From PALSA-505 sp035308365 (GTDB lineage: Bacteria > Actinomycetota > Actinomycetes > Streptosporangiales > Streptosporangiaceae), in contig DATGGU010000090.1 of the NCBI GenBank assembly GCA_035308365.1, forward strand, positions 1 through 55,078: 55,078 nt of DNA. The letters run 5' to 3'. Under the pieces are notes generated by a model, which had not been told where the DNA came from, did not search any database, and saw nothing but the letters and a program-made list of their open reading frames with translations. The position numbers and the translations under genes were made by a program. Positions 26,083 to 34,407 of the stretch are shown piece after piece; position 1 is the first letter of the stretch, and each line of letters opens with the position of its first letter.

Positions 26083-27018
26083 ATGAACACGTCCGGAAGG
26101 CGCGAGCCGGACGTCGGTCAGTACACCGGCGGGCTGGAAGAATCCGGGGCACCCGGAGCCTACGAGATGCGCGCGGCCCCGACCGTGCTGCGGATGATGC
26201 TCGGGACCCAGCTCAAGCGGCTCCGCGAGGCCAGCGGAGTCACACCCGACCAGGCAGGCTATGAGATAAGAGCCTCCCGTTCCAAGATCAGCCGCCTGGA
26301 GCATGGCCGGGTCGGCTTCAAGGAACGCGACGTAGCCGACCTGCTGACCCTTTACGGCGTCACCGACCCGGCGGTGCGCACCAGCATGCTGTCGCTGGCC
26401 CGCCGGTCCAACGCCGTAGGCTGGTGGGCCAGTTACGACGACGTGGTTGCCAACTGGTTCGAGGCCTACCTTGGCCTGGAAGAGGCCGCCTCGCTCATCC
26501 GAACCTTTGAGCTGCAGTTCGTACACGGCCTGTTCCAGACCGAGGACTACGCCCGCGCGGTGACCGTGCTCGGCCACAACCCCGAGCACTCCGACGAGAT
26601 CGACCGCCGGGTAGCCCTGCGAATGCAGCGCAAGGCGCTGCTCACCAGGCAGGATCCGCCGCCGGTATGGACCATCATGGACGAGGCGGTGCTGCGCAGG
26701 CCGGTCGGCTCCCCGAAGGTGATGCGCGGACAGCTCGAGCACCTGATCGACGTGGCCAAGCTGCCGCAGGTGACGATCCAGGTCGTGCCGTTCCGGCATG
26801 GCGGGCACGCCGCCGCGGGCGGTTCGTTCACGATCCTGCGGTTCGCCGCGATGGACCTGTCCGACGTGGTCTACATCGAGCAGCTCACCGGAGCGCTCTA
26901 CCTGGACAAGCGCGACGACGTCGATCACTACATGGGCGTCATGAACCGGCTCAGTGTCGAGGCGCTCACGCCGCCGCGCAGCTTGGAGTTTCTCAAGGAG
27001 ATCGCTCAGTCGTACTGA
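26083..27018 (+). CDS. XRE-family regulator with DUF5753 domain
   Basis: A 311-residue regulator. The N-terminal XRE helix-turn-helix (about residues 35-95) contains LGTQLKRLREASGVTPDQAGYEI and ASRSKISRLEHGRVGFKERDV. The rest is a DUF5753 domain (ETASLIRTFELQFVHGLFQTEDYARAV-like, through LTGALYLDKRDDVDHY), a presumed ligand-binding module common in actinomycete developmental regulators. ATG at 26083 with AGGGAG upstream was chosen; the frame is open further up but is repeat-derived. With the DUF397 and ATPase genes it completes the WhiJ-like trio. It probably binds the inverted repeats at 25334 and 26007 and so regulates itself. Confidence 0.92.
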   Translation: MNTSGRREPDVGQYTGGLEESGAPGAYEMRAAPTVLRMMLGTQLKRLREASGVTPDQAGYEIRASRSKISRLEHGRVGFKERDVADLLTLYGVTDPAVRTSMLSLARRSNAVGWWASYDDVVANWFEAYLGLEEAASLIRTFELQFVHGLFQTEDYARAVTVLGHNPEHSDEIDRRVALRMQRKALLTRQDPPPVWTIMDEAVLRRPVGSPKVMRGQLEHLIDVAKLPQVTIQVVPFRHGGHAAAGGSFTILRFAAMDLSDVVYIEQLTGALYLDKRDDVDHYMGVMNRLSVEALTPPRSLEFLKEIAQSY

Positions 27019-27031
27019 CGGGCGGTCTCGC

Positions 27032-27085
27032 GTCAGCGCCTTTTAAGACGTCAGAGCCTTTTAAGACGTCAGAGCCTTTTAAGAC
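27032..27085. repeat. 18-bp tandem repeat, intergenic
   Basis: Three units of GTCAGAGCCTTTTAAGAC (27032-27049 with two changes, 27050-27067, 27068-27085; the last two identical). They lie 14 bp after the XRE gene stop. The unit itself begins GTC and ends GAC and holds TTTTAA, so each copy may be weakly self-complementary. Confidence 0.9.
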
Positions 27086-27226
27086 TTTGCGTGCGGCGGG
27101 GCCAGGCCGGCCGGATTGCGACTGACCGGCTGTGCCGAACGTCGCTATCCGGCCAACCTGGTCCCGCTGACCATGTGCGCTGAATTGATTCAACGGCAAC
27201 AGAGAGCGGCGCGGCCGAACACGCTC

Positions 27227-27253
27227 TTGACACCTTAGTTTGGAAAGTATACG
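27227..27253 (+). promoter_or_regulatory. Putative promoter of the GH2 pseudogene
   Basis: A consensus -35 TTGACA (27227-27232) is followed by TATACG at 27248-27253 (15-bp spacer) or TACGAA at 27250 (17 bp). The surrounding 60 bp are unusually AT-rich. It lies 70 bp before the start of the broken exo-glucosaminidase gene, implying that the promoter has outlived the enzyme. Confidence 0.4.
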
Positions 27254-27324
27254 AACAAATTAAGGAAAACCTCCGGGGGTAGCCGTCTTCGCGGCTCCTG
27301 GCCGCGGGTCAGGAGTTACCGGCC

Positions 27325-29134
27325 ATGACATCTCTCCTTCGCCCGGTTCAGCGCCGGACCCGCACGACCCTGCTCGCCGCCGTCACCCTCGCCGCCACGG
27401 CTGCCCTGGCCGGGACCGCGGCCGCGGCCACCAGCGCCGTACGGCTTCGACCCGAACCTTTTCCTGCACTACTCCGCCGCCGACATCGCCAAGCAGATCG
27501 CGCTGATGAAGGGCATGGGCCTGAACACGATCAGGCTGGAAGGGCACATCATGCCGGCCGGCTTCTTCGAGCAGATGGACCAGGCGGGCATCCTGGTCAA
27601 CGCCGGGTACCAGTGCTGCGACGCCTGGGAACTGCAGAGCAGCAGGCTGACCAAGTCGGCCGACTACGCGGTCATGCAACTGTCCGCGCTGACCATCGGG
27701 CAGAATCTGCGCAACCACCCGAGCGTGTTCAGCTTCCAGTGGAGTGACGAGCCGCCGCTCGCGGAGCAGGAGTCGGTGACGCTGACCGCGTTCGCCCAGG
27801 CCGACTTCGGCGACCCGGTGATCTCCTCCGCCGAGTACCAGACCAGCCCCCAGCTCGGCGTGTCGGGGGAGAAGGAGGGCCCCTACGACTGGGTGCCGCC
27901 GAGCTACTGGTACGACACGACCCACTTCGACAGCAACGACTCGACCCAGACCAACGCCGGCGGCTCCTGGGGCTACGACAGTGAGGAAAGCGCCGGTGAC
28001 ACGATTCCCACGCTGGACTCGCTGAACCGGTTCATGTCGGCATCCGACGAGTCGAACCTGTGGCAGAACCAGACGTTCAACCAGTACCACCTGAACTACG
28101 AGCCGAAGTGCGACACCAACTACTCCTTCGGCACGCTCTGCCACTTCGACACCGCGCTGACCGACCGGTACGGCTCCTGGGCGAGCCTGAGCCAGTACGT
28201 GGAAGAGGGCCAGGCGCAGGACTACGAGAACACCAGGGCCCAGTTCGAGGCGTTCATCGACCACGCGAACAACACCCCGGTCCCGTCCACCGGCACGATC
28301 TACTGGCAGATGAACAAGGGCTGGCCGAGCCTGCTGTGGAACCTCTACAACAGCGACGGCGACCAGGCCGGCAGCTATTTCGGCACCCAGGAAGCCAACC
28401 GCACGCTGCACGCGATCTACGCCCTGGACAACGGCACGGTCACCCTCGACAACCTCGCCAACACCACGCAGTCCGGCCTGTCGGTCGAGGCCAAGGTGTA
28501 CAACCTGGCCGGGACGGTCACCGGCGACCAGACCGCCAGCAACATCAGCCTGACCAGCCAGCAGGTGATGAACAACGTCCTGACGCCCAAAGTGCCGGCC
28601 ACGACGGCGCCGCCGGCCGCCGCCCAAACCTACTTCGTCGAACTGCTGCTCTCCCAGAACGGGAGCCTGATAGACCGCAACGTGTACTGGCTGTCCACCC
28701 AGCAGGACGTCATGAACTGGTCGTCGAGCCTGGGCCAGCCGGCCGGCGTGCTGTCTCAGTACTCGAACATGACGGCGCTGCAGACACTGCCGCAGGCCAC
28801 GATCTCGGCCACCGCGGCCACGGCCAGGCAGTCCGGCCCGGACGGTGCCGACCTGGCCACCACGGTCACGATCACCAACACCTCATCGACGCCCACGGTG
28901 GCGTTCCTGCTGCGCACCGACGTCCGCCGGGGCACCGCGGCCGGCCAGGAACTGCCCGGCGACAACGAACTGCAGTCCTCGCTGTGGAACGGCAACGACA
29001 TCACGCTGTGGCCCGGCGAGTCGCAGGCCGTCACCGTCAGCTACGACTCCGCCGACCTCAGCGGCGCCACCCCGGTGATCAGCGTCTCCGGCTGGAATGT
29101 CCCCAAGATCGATATCGCCGCCCCGGTGCCCTGA
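27325..29134 (+). pseudogene. Exo-beta-glucosaminidase-like GH2, internal deletion and frameshift
   Basis: An ATG at 27325 starts a good signal peptide (MTSLLRPVQRRTRTTLLAA then ATLAATAALAGTAAAA). About 37 codons later the frame changes by +1 and the sequence enters the TIM barrel of a CsxA-type GH2 exo-beta-D-glucosaminidase at YGFDPNLFLHYSAADIAKQI, continuing to the C-terminal Ig-like domains. Compared with the roughly 900-1000-residue family, about 300 residues (the N-terminal sugar-binding and first Ig-like domains) are missing at the join. The barrel keeps its likely catalytic acid (Asp, 27746-27748, in QWSDEPP) and nucleophile (Glu, 27983-27985, in DSEESAG). The missing domains and frame change make a functional chitosan-degrading enzyme unlikely. 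Translation from internal ATG 27506 would give 542 residues without a signal. Confidence 0.8.
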
Positions 29135-29304
29135 CGGGCGCCGGCCCGCCCGGTTTCCCACCGTGGCGCCGCTTGCGGTCCGTACGCAGATTTCAGGGAA
29201 TTTTGAAAATATGAACGGTGGCCCGCTAGACACCTGGTCAGCCGCGACGACGTGCAGCACGCACAAAGATCATGTCAAGGCGCACGTCAGGCTAGAGTGC
29301 TCGG

Positions 29305-30060
29305 GTGAAACCATTCCTCCTGCTGGCCACCCGGCCCGAAGACACCGCGGCTGACAACGAGTACGAGTCCTTTCTGGCCCTGTCCGGGCTGGCCGAACGG
29401 GACCTTCGCCGGATGCGGCTGGAGCAGCGGGCGCTGGGGAACGTCGATCTGCGCGAGTGGTCGGGGATCCTGCTCGGCGGGGGGCCGTTCAACTACACCG
29501 AAGCTGCCGAGCTGAAGACGCCGGTGCACCGGCGGATCGAGGCCGACCTGCGCGGGCTGCTCGATCGGGTGGTCGCCGCCGACTTCCCGTTCCTCGGCGC
29601 CTGCTACGGCATCGGGGCGCTCGGCAGCCAGCAGGGGGCCACCATCGACCGGCGGTACGCCGAACCGGTCGGCTGTGTGACGATCTCGCTCACCGCCGAC
29701 GGCAGGCAGGATCCGCTGATGCGCGACGTGCCCCGGACGTTCGACGCGTTCGCCGGTCACAAGGAGGCGATCAGCGCGCTGCCGGGCCAGGCCGTCCTGC
29801 TGGCCAGCTCCCCGGGCTGCCCGGTGCAGGCGTTCCGGATCGGCGCCAACGTTTACGCGACGCAGTTTCACCCCGAACTCGACGTGGACGGCCTGTGCAC
29901 CCGGATCGACGTGTACAAGCATGCCGGTTACTTCGAGCCGGACCAGGCCGAGAAGCTCAAGGCGACGGTCCGGCGCTGCGAGGTCGTCCACCCGCACACC
30001 ATCCTGCGCAACTTCACCGACCGCTACGCCCTGGGCGCCCGGATGAGAAGCTTGCCATAG
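29305..30060 (+). CDS. Class I glutamine amidotransferase (GMP synthase-like)
   Basis: A 251-residue stand-alone class I glutamine amidotransferase domain. The catalytic triad is visible: Cys100 in GACYGIGALG and His189/Glu191 in TQFHPELD. The overall layout (ILLGGGPFNYTEAAELK early, oxyanion loop before Cys) matches proteins annotated as glutamine amidotransferase or GMP synthase-like. Its partner that uses the ammonia is unknown; similar proteins may hydrolyse gamma-glutamyl compounds. GTG start at 29305. The M55 remnant starts 28 bp after its stop. It is intact between two broken genes. Confidence 0.88.
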   Translation: MKPFLLLATRPEDTAADNEYESFLALSGLAERDLRRMRLEQRALGNVDLREWSGILLGGGPFNYTEAAELKTPVHRRIEADLRGLLDRVVAADFPFLGACYGIGALGSQQGATIDRRYAEPVGCVTISLTADGRQDPLMRDVPRTFDAFAGHKEAISALPGQAVLLASSPGCPVQAFRIGANVYATQFHPELDVDGLCTRIDVYKHAGYFEPDQAEKLKATVRRCEVVHPHTILRNFTDRYALGARMRSLP

Positions 30061-30088
30061 GGTGTCTGTCCGGCCAGAAGAGAATGGC

Positions 30089-30406
30089 ATGCGGGTACTG
30101 ATATCGGTCGACATGGAGGGGATCGCGGGCATCGCCGATCCCGACGACGTACGGCCCGGCCACAGTGAGTACGAGCGCAACCGGACGCTGATCACCGGCG
30201 AGGCCAGCGCCGCGGTGCGCGGCGCGCCGCGCTTCGACGGACCGGTCCTGCTGGAGGTCGACGTCCTCTGCCCGGGGATGACCGAGCGCCCGATGCTGAT
30301 TCCCGGCATCGAGCTGGCCGGGCCGCGCACGCTGCGCTACGCAGCCGCTGACTATCCCATGGCCTACCGGGTCATCCAGCTCATCACGTTGCTGGCCGGC
30401 ATCTGA
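30089..30406 (+). pseudogene. M55 D-aminopeptidase (DppA-like), in-frame internal deletion
   Basis: The 105-residue frame joins the two ends of an M55 D-aminopeptidase. The N-terminus (MRVLISVDMEGIAGI and HSEYERNRTLITGEASAAVRGA) and the C-terminus (FDGPVLLEVD, CPGMTERPMLIPGIELAGPRTLRYAAADYP, MAYRVIQLITLLAGI) are well conserved, but the family is about 270-280 residues and roughly 160 middle residues are absent. The Asp and Glu metal ligands in SVDMEG remain; the histidine and later ligands are lost. The join, at RGA/PRFDGP, is in frame. The product cannot be an active peptidase. ATG at 30089 is preceded by AGAAGAGAA. Confidence 0.85.
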
Positions 30407-30522
30407 GTGCCGGCTTTCCCGGCGATGGTGAGTAAGCGGCGGATAATGGTGTGTATTAATTACGGAAAGAACCTGGGCTGAGTTAACTGATCAAGCCAGA
30501 AGAAAATCGGCCAAACTATTCA
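30407..30522. other. Intergenic region before the structured leader
   Basis: No gene. The stretch around 30447-30465 (ATGGTGTGTATTAATTACGG) is AT-rich and is the best candidate for a promoter of the zinc-ribbon membrane protein gene and its long leader. Confidence 0.3.
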
Positions 30523-30660
30523 CAGGGCGACCGGTGGTACGTCATAGTAACCCTGTAAGACGACGGGGACCAAAGGGGTGGGGATTCGTATCTGCTGACC
30601 CGTGACATCAGCGGGTCAGAATAACGCTTCGTCCCGCGGTCAGGGCGAGGAGGGGTTTCT
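30523..30660 (+). promoter_or_regulatory. Structured 5' leader, possible riboswitch
   Basis: Three pairings are visible: CAGGG (30523-30527) with CCCTG (30551-30555); CTGACCCG (30595-30602) with CGGGTCAG (30612-30619), a perfect 8-bp hairpin; and GGGAC (30566-30570) with GTCCC (30631-30635), which encloses that hairpin. The stretch CGGGGACCAAAGGGGTGGGG followed by ATTC, and later GGTCAGAATAACGCTTCGT, recall parts of the c-di-AMP (ydaO/yuaA) riboswitch consensus as remembered (GGGGACC...GGGGTGAATC...GTCAGCTAACCTCGT), but with mismatches. A ribosome site GAGGAGGGG lies at the end. The structure is seen; the ligand is a guess. Confidence 0.35.
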
Positions 30661-31569
30661 GTGGCATGTCCATCATGCGGATTTGAGGGCTACAATCCGG
30701 CTAGTGCCTGCCCGCGATGCCGGAAGCCCGTATCCGAGACAACCGCGGCTGCGGACCGGCCCGGCGTTGCCGGGATGATACCGGCTGCCTGGTTAACCCA
30801 GGTTCCGCCCGAACTGCTTGCCGTATGCGCCCTGATGGCCGTGGCCGGCCTGCTTTTGCTGTGGCCCGCGCTGCAGATACTGCCGCCAGCGTTCCAGGTT
30901 CTGGGCCTGGGCGGGCTAGCGACCGCTTTTGGGTTGCTGGCCCTGGAATTGGGGATCGTGATCCTTGCGCTTGGCGTGAGCCTGCTGGTCCTCGCGGTAC
31001 GGCTCACCCGGGCCGACCGGGTGGCCAGGGGCCTGAGTTACATCCTGCTGGGATCCTTTAGCCTGGCCGTGCTCTTCGGGAACGACCATTACATCGGCCT
31101 GGTCGTTGTCATGCTTCTCTGCCTGGCCTGCTTGGCCATCCTCGCCGGTGTGCCCAGGGTGAGAATGTTCTTCACCGGCCCGGAAGCACCGCATGCTGGC
31201 GAGGGTATATCGGTGACGGTCGCCCGGACTTTGCTCGCCGCGTTTGCCTGCTTGTGCATTCTGCTCGGTGTCGCATTCCTTCCGGCCGGCGACCTCGGTG
31301 GCCAGTGGGTTCTGGCCGGGATCATCCTGATCGCCATTGGCGTCACCGTGTTCGTGCTCAACTCCCATCTTGCCCGCGGCGAGCCAATGGCGCGTCTCAT
31401 CACCACCGGCCTGCTGGTGGTTTACGCGATACTCGAGCTGATCACCAGCGGCCGGGATCCGGCCAGTCTGCTTCCCCTTGCCATGGCGGCCGGAATCGCA
31501 GGCTTGCTGTGGCTTCCACCCGACGCGCAGCGGCATTTCGGTCAGCCGCGGATGGCAGCCGAGGTGTAA
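30661..31569 (+). CDS. Zinc-ribbon polytopic membrane protein
   Basis: A 302-residue protein of unknown function. It begins with a four-cysteine zinc ribbon (CPSCGFEGYNPASACPRCRKP), then a short linker and about eight hydrophobic segments between residues 55 and 295, such as LLAVCALMAVAGLLLLWPAL and GIVILALGVSLLVLAV. The topology predicts a cytoplasmic zinc ribbon and a membrane body. GTG start at 30661 follows GAGGAGGGG. A long structured leader precedes it. The gene ends 1 bp before the stop of the convergent SpoIIE-type phosphatase gene. Confidence 0.8.
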   Translation: MACPSCGFEGYNPASACPRCRKPVSETTAAADRPGVAGMIPAAWLTQVPPELLAVCALMAVAGLLLLWPALQILPPAFQVLGLGGLATAFGLLALELGIVILALGVSLLVLAVRLTRADRVARGLSYILLGSFSLAVLFGNDHYIGLVVVMLLCLACLAILAGVPRVRMFFTGPEAPHAGEGISVTVARTLLAAFACLCILLGVAFLPAGDLGGQWVLAGIILIAIGVTVFVLNSHLARGEPMARLITTGLLVVYAILELITSGRDPASLLPLAMAAGIAGLLWLPPDAQRHFGQPRMAAEV

Positions 31570-31570
31570 G

Positions 31571-33256
31571 TCAGCGGATGCGGGTGAGCACCAGGGTGAT
31601 GTCGTCCTCGCCGTGCTTGCTCATCAGCTCCATCACCGTCTGGCAGGCAGCGTTCAGGGTGATGCCGGGCTGGGCCAGGGTGGCCGCGAGGGCCTCACGG
31701 AGCGCGGCCATGCCGTGATCGATGGGCTGGGTGCGGCTTTCCACCAGCCCATCGGTGTACAGGGCGAGGGTCTCGCCGGGGGCGAGGGCGAACTCGGTGG
31801 CCTGGAAGGATCCGGAGCCGAGGCCGAGCGGAAGCCCCGGCGGCAGTTCCAGCAGCCGCGTGTCACCGCCGGGCAGCGCGAGGACGGGCGGCAGATGCCC
31901 GGCCAGGGTGGCCACGACCGAGCCGCCGGCCGGGTCGATCGTGGTGTAGACGCAGGTCGCGAACGGCGCCGTGGTCATGGTGGTGGCCGTGTGGTCCAGC
32001 TTGCTCAGGATCTGCTCCGGCGGCAGCTCCAGGTCGGCCAGCGTGTGCGCCACGGTGCGCAGCTGTCCCATGACCGCGGCGGCCTCCGGACCGTGTCCCA
32101 TCGCGTCCCCGACGATCAGCGCCGCCCGGCCGCCCGACTGCGGCACGATGTCGTACCAGTCGCCGCCGACCACGTTGCCGCCGACCGGCAGGTAGCAGTG
32201 GGCGACCTCCAGGCCGCCCGGCACCTCCGGCTGGCCGGGCAGCAGGCCGCGCTGCAGGGCGAGGGCGGCGCGCTGCTCCCGGTAGTAGAGCCGGGCGTTG
32301 TCGATGCCGACCGCGGCGCGGGAGGCCAGCTCACCGGCCAGCGTGATGTCGTCCGGGCTGAACGCCGGACTGGCCGGCGCCCGGCTGAACACCGCGCACC
32401 CCACCACCGTCCCGCGGGCGATCAGGGGCATGGTCAGGAACGAGTTGTAGCTCGTGGTGATCTCGCCAGTGCCGCCGTAAGGCGGGATTCCGGCGAGTGA
32501 AGCGCGGTAGCGGGCAAGCCGCTCGGCGCTTTCCCGGTCGAGCTGGCCGGTCACGACCGGCTCCGCGGTGGCCATCGCCCGGTAGCCATTGCTGTCCGGC
32601 CCGAGGACTATCACCTCTCCGGTGCGCAGCAGGACGTTGGTGAGCGCCGGCGGCTGATCGTTCACCCGGGCCGCCAGCCGCCGCACCGCCGTGCCCTGCC
32701 CGGGCTTGGGCGAAGCCGGCTCGTCGGCGACGAGCAGCCGCTCGGCGGCGTAGATGACGGCGCCGTCGGCGAACCCGGGCACGGCGGCGTCGGCCAGCTC
32801 GGCGGCCGTCATGGTCAGGTCCAGAGTGCTGCCGATCCGGGCGGTGGCCTCGCTCAGCCAGCCGGGAGTGGGCAGCGGCCAGAGCGGCTGGGCGATCACA
32901 AGCACGTGGCCGGCCGGCTCCGGCAGCGGCTCCCAGCGCATCGCGAACCGGCCGTCGCCGAGCAGGCCGCCGGCCACGGTCGCGTTCCAGATCCGCCCGG
33001 CCGCGGCCTCGGCCAGCGCGTGACGGACCAGGTCACGCTGGCCGGGGCCGGTCATCAGCACGTCGCACACGTGCCGCCCGGTCACCTCGGCGGCGGCCCG
33101 TCCGAACTGGCCGGCCGCGGTCACCGGCCAGGCGCTCACCCGGCCGCGGCCGTCCAGGATGAAGGTGGCCAGGCCGGCCAGATCCGCCTCGTGCCGCCGC
33201 GGCAGCGGGGGTTTGCCCTCCCGGCCTATCGGTGACGTCTGTGGCACCCGTACCAA
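31571..33256 (-). CDS. PAS-GAF-SpoIIE (PP2C) serine phosphatase
   Basis: A 561-residue phosphatase of the RsbU/SpoIIE type that acts on anti-sigma antagonists. A PAS-like domain occupies about residues 22-125 (ILDGRGRVSAW through RWEPLPEPAGHVLV), a GAF domain about 135-325 (STLDLTMTAAELADAAVP to GELASRAAVGIDNARLYY) and the PP2C domain 335-560. PP2C metal residues are visible in GGDWYDI, VGDAMGHGPEAA, LYTDGLVES and GEDDITLVL. This completes a partner-switching toolkit with anti-sigma-like ATPases such as the one at 24409-25191, though that gene is 6 kb away. It is divergent from the DUF574 methyltransferase; the 164-bp gap holds two direct repeats. Confidence 0.92.
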   Translation of the reverse strand: MVRVPQTSPIGREGKPPLPRRHEADLAGLATFILDGRGRVSAWPVTAAGQFGRAAAEVTGRHVCDVLMTGPGQRDLVRHALAEAAAGRIWNATVAGGLLGDGRFAMRWEPLPEPAGHVLVIAQPLWPLPTPGWLSEATARIGSTLDLTMTAAELADAAVPGFADGAVIYAAERLLVADEPASPKPGQGTAVRRLAARVNDQPPALTNVLLRTGEVIVLGPDSNGYRAMATAEPVVTGQLDRESAERLARYRASLAGIPPYGGTGEITTSYNSFLTMPLIARGTVVGCAVFSRAPASPAFSPDDITLAGELASRAAVGIDNARLYYREQRAALALQRGLLPGQPEVPGGLEVAHCYLPVGGNVVGGDWYDIVPQSGGRAALIVGDAMGHGPEAAAVMGQLRTVAHTLADLELPPEQILSKLDHTATTMTTAPFATCVYTTIDPAGGSVVATLAGHLPPVLALPGGDTRLLELPPGLPLGLGSGSFQATEFALAPGETLALYTDGLVESRTQPIDHGMAALREALAATLAQPGITLNAACQTVMELMSKHGEDDITLVLTRIR

Positions 33257-33338
33257 CCTCGGCGACAGCGCCCGGCAACCGGGTGGCGGCCAAGCGTGAC
33301 GGCAGGGTCACCGGCCGTCCGGTGCCCATACTCTGAGA

Positions 33339-33368
33339 TATCGCGTAAGCACGAAATGTATCGCATAA
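33339..33368. promoter_or_regulatory. Two 10-bp direct repeats, 20-bp spacing
   Basis: TATCGCGTAA (33339-33348) and TATCGCATAA (33359-33368) are 20 bp apart, two helical turns, in the gap between the divergent phosphatase and DUF574 methyltransferase genes. The second overlaps a -10-like CATAAT (33364-33369). This is the layout of a dimeric activator or repressor site. The repeat is seen; the regulator is unknown. Confidence 0.45.
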
Positions 33369-33420
33369 TGGGCGGCGAGCCGGCCTTGGACCCAGGGCCT
33401 GAGAGACGGAGGAAGCGCCC

Positions 33421-34236
33421 GTGGTGGCTGGCGAGCGGGGGTGGGTGCCGCCGGAGGTCGACACCAAGCGGGCGAACATAGCCCGGGTCTACGACTACCT
33501 GCTGGGCGGCAGCCACAACTTCCTGGCTGACCAGGACCTCGGCCGGGCCATGGCCACGGTCGAGCCCAACGTCCGCGCGATCGCCCGGGCCAACCGGGCC
33601 TTCCTCGGCCGGGCGGTGCGGTTCCTGGCCGCGTCCGGCATCGAGCAGTTCCTTGACGTCGGTTCGGGCATCCCCACCCAGGGCAACGTGCACGAGGTCG
33701 CGCAGCGGGCCAACCCCGCCGCCCGGGTGGTCTACGCCGACATCGACCCGGTCGCCGTCGCGCACAGCAGGGCGATCCTGGCCGGGAACCAGAACGCGGC
33801 GGTCATCGACGCCGACGTGCGCGACCCGGGCACGCTCCTCGCCCACCCGGCCATCGCGCGCCTGATCGACTTCGGCCAGCCGGTCGCGCTGCTGCTGGTC
33901 GCCGTCCTGCACTGCCTTTCCGACGCCGACGGCCCGTGGCGCATCGTGGCGGCCCTGCGCGACCGGCTGCCTCCCGGCAGCTACCTGGTGCTCTCGCACG
34001 CCACCGACGAGAGCAGGCCCGGCGTGGTGCGGGCGACCGAGAAGATCTATCAGCGCAGCGTCCCGGCCGAGGGCCGCACCCGCTCCCGCGCCGAGATCCT
34101 GCGCTTCTTCGACGGCTTCGACCTCATCCACCCCGGCCTGGTCTACGTCCCCCTGTGGCGCCCGGACCCCGGTGACGACATCCCCGCCGACCCCGGCAAG
34201 CTCTGGTTCCTGGTCGGCCTCGGCCGCAAGCCCTGA
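33421..34236 (+). CDS. DUF574 SAM-dependent methyltransferase
   Basis: A 271-residue member of the actinomycete DUF574 (Methyltransf_19-type) family. The signature start is DTKRANIARVYDYLLGGSHNFLADQDLG, followed by motif I FLDVGSGIPTQGNVHEVAQ, an acidic end of strand 2 (VVYADIDPVAVAH) and ALLLVAVLHCL. These proteins are numerous in filamentous actinomycetes and their substrates are mostly unknown. GTG start at 33421 follows ACGGAGGAAG. Its promoter faces that of the PAS-GAF-SpoIIE phosphatase. Confidence 0.92.
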   Translation: MVAGERGWVPPEVDTKRANIARVYDYLLGGSHNFLADQDLGRAMATVEPNVRAIARANRAFLGRAVRFLAASGIEQFLDVGSGIPTQGNVHEVAQRANPAARVVYADIDPVAVAHSRAILAGNQNAAVIDADVRDPGTLLAHPAIARLIDFGQPVALLLVAVLHCLSDADGPWRIVAALRDRLPPGSYLVLSHATDESRPGVVRATEKIYQRSVPAEGRTRSRAEILRFFDGFDLIHPGLVYVPLWRPDPGDDIPADPGKLWFLVGLGRKP

Positions 34237-34407
34237 CCCGCCGGCGAGGCCCAGCGGGAGCGGCGGTCCGGGGCGGCCGATATTTGGTTGACCGGCGGTT
34301 GCGTCCCGGCGACGATGGTGGTTCGCACACCGGCGGCGGCGTCCGCCCGGACATGAGAGGAGGCGACACGCCATGGCCATCCGGCTTCGGATTCCGGCTA
34401 CGAAAGG
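34237..34407. other. Intergenic region with an out-of-frame start signal
   Basis: A strong ribosome site (GAGAGGAGG at 34356-34363) is followed by ATG at 34373, but this frame does not encode RNHCP. The RNHCP frame has no ATG or GTG upstream of its conserved part after the stop at 34354. No other gene is seen here. Confidence 0.5.
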
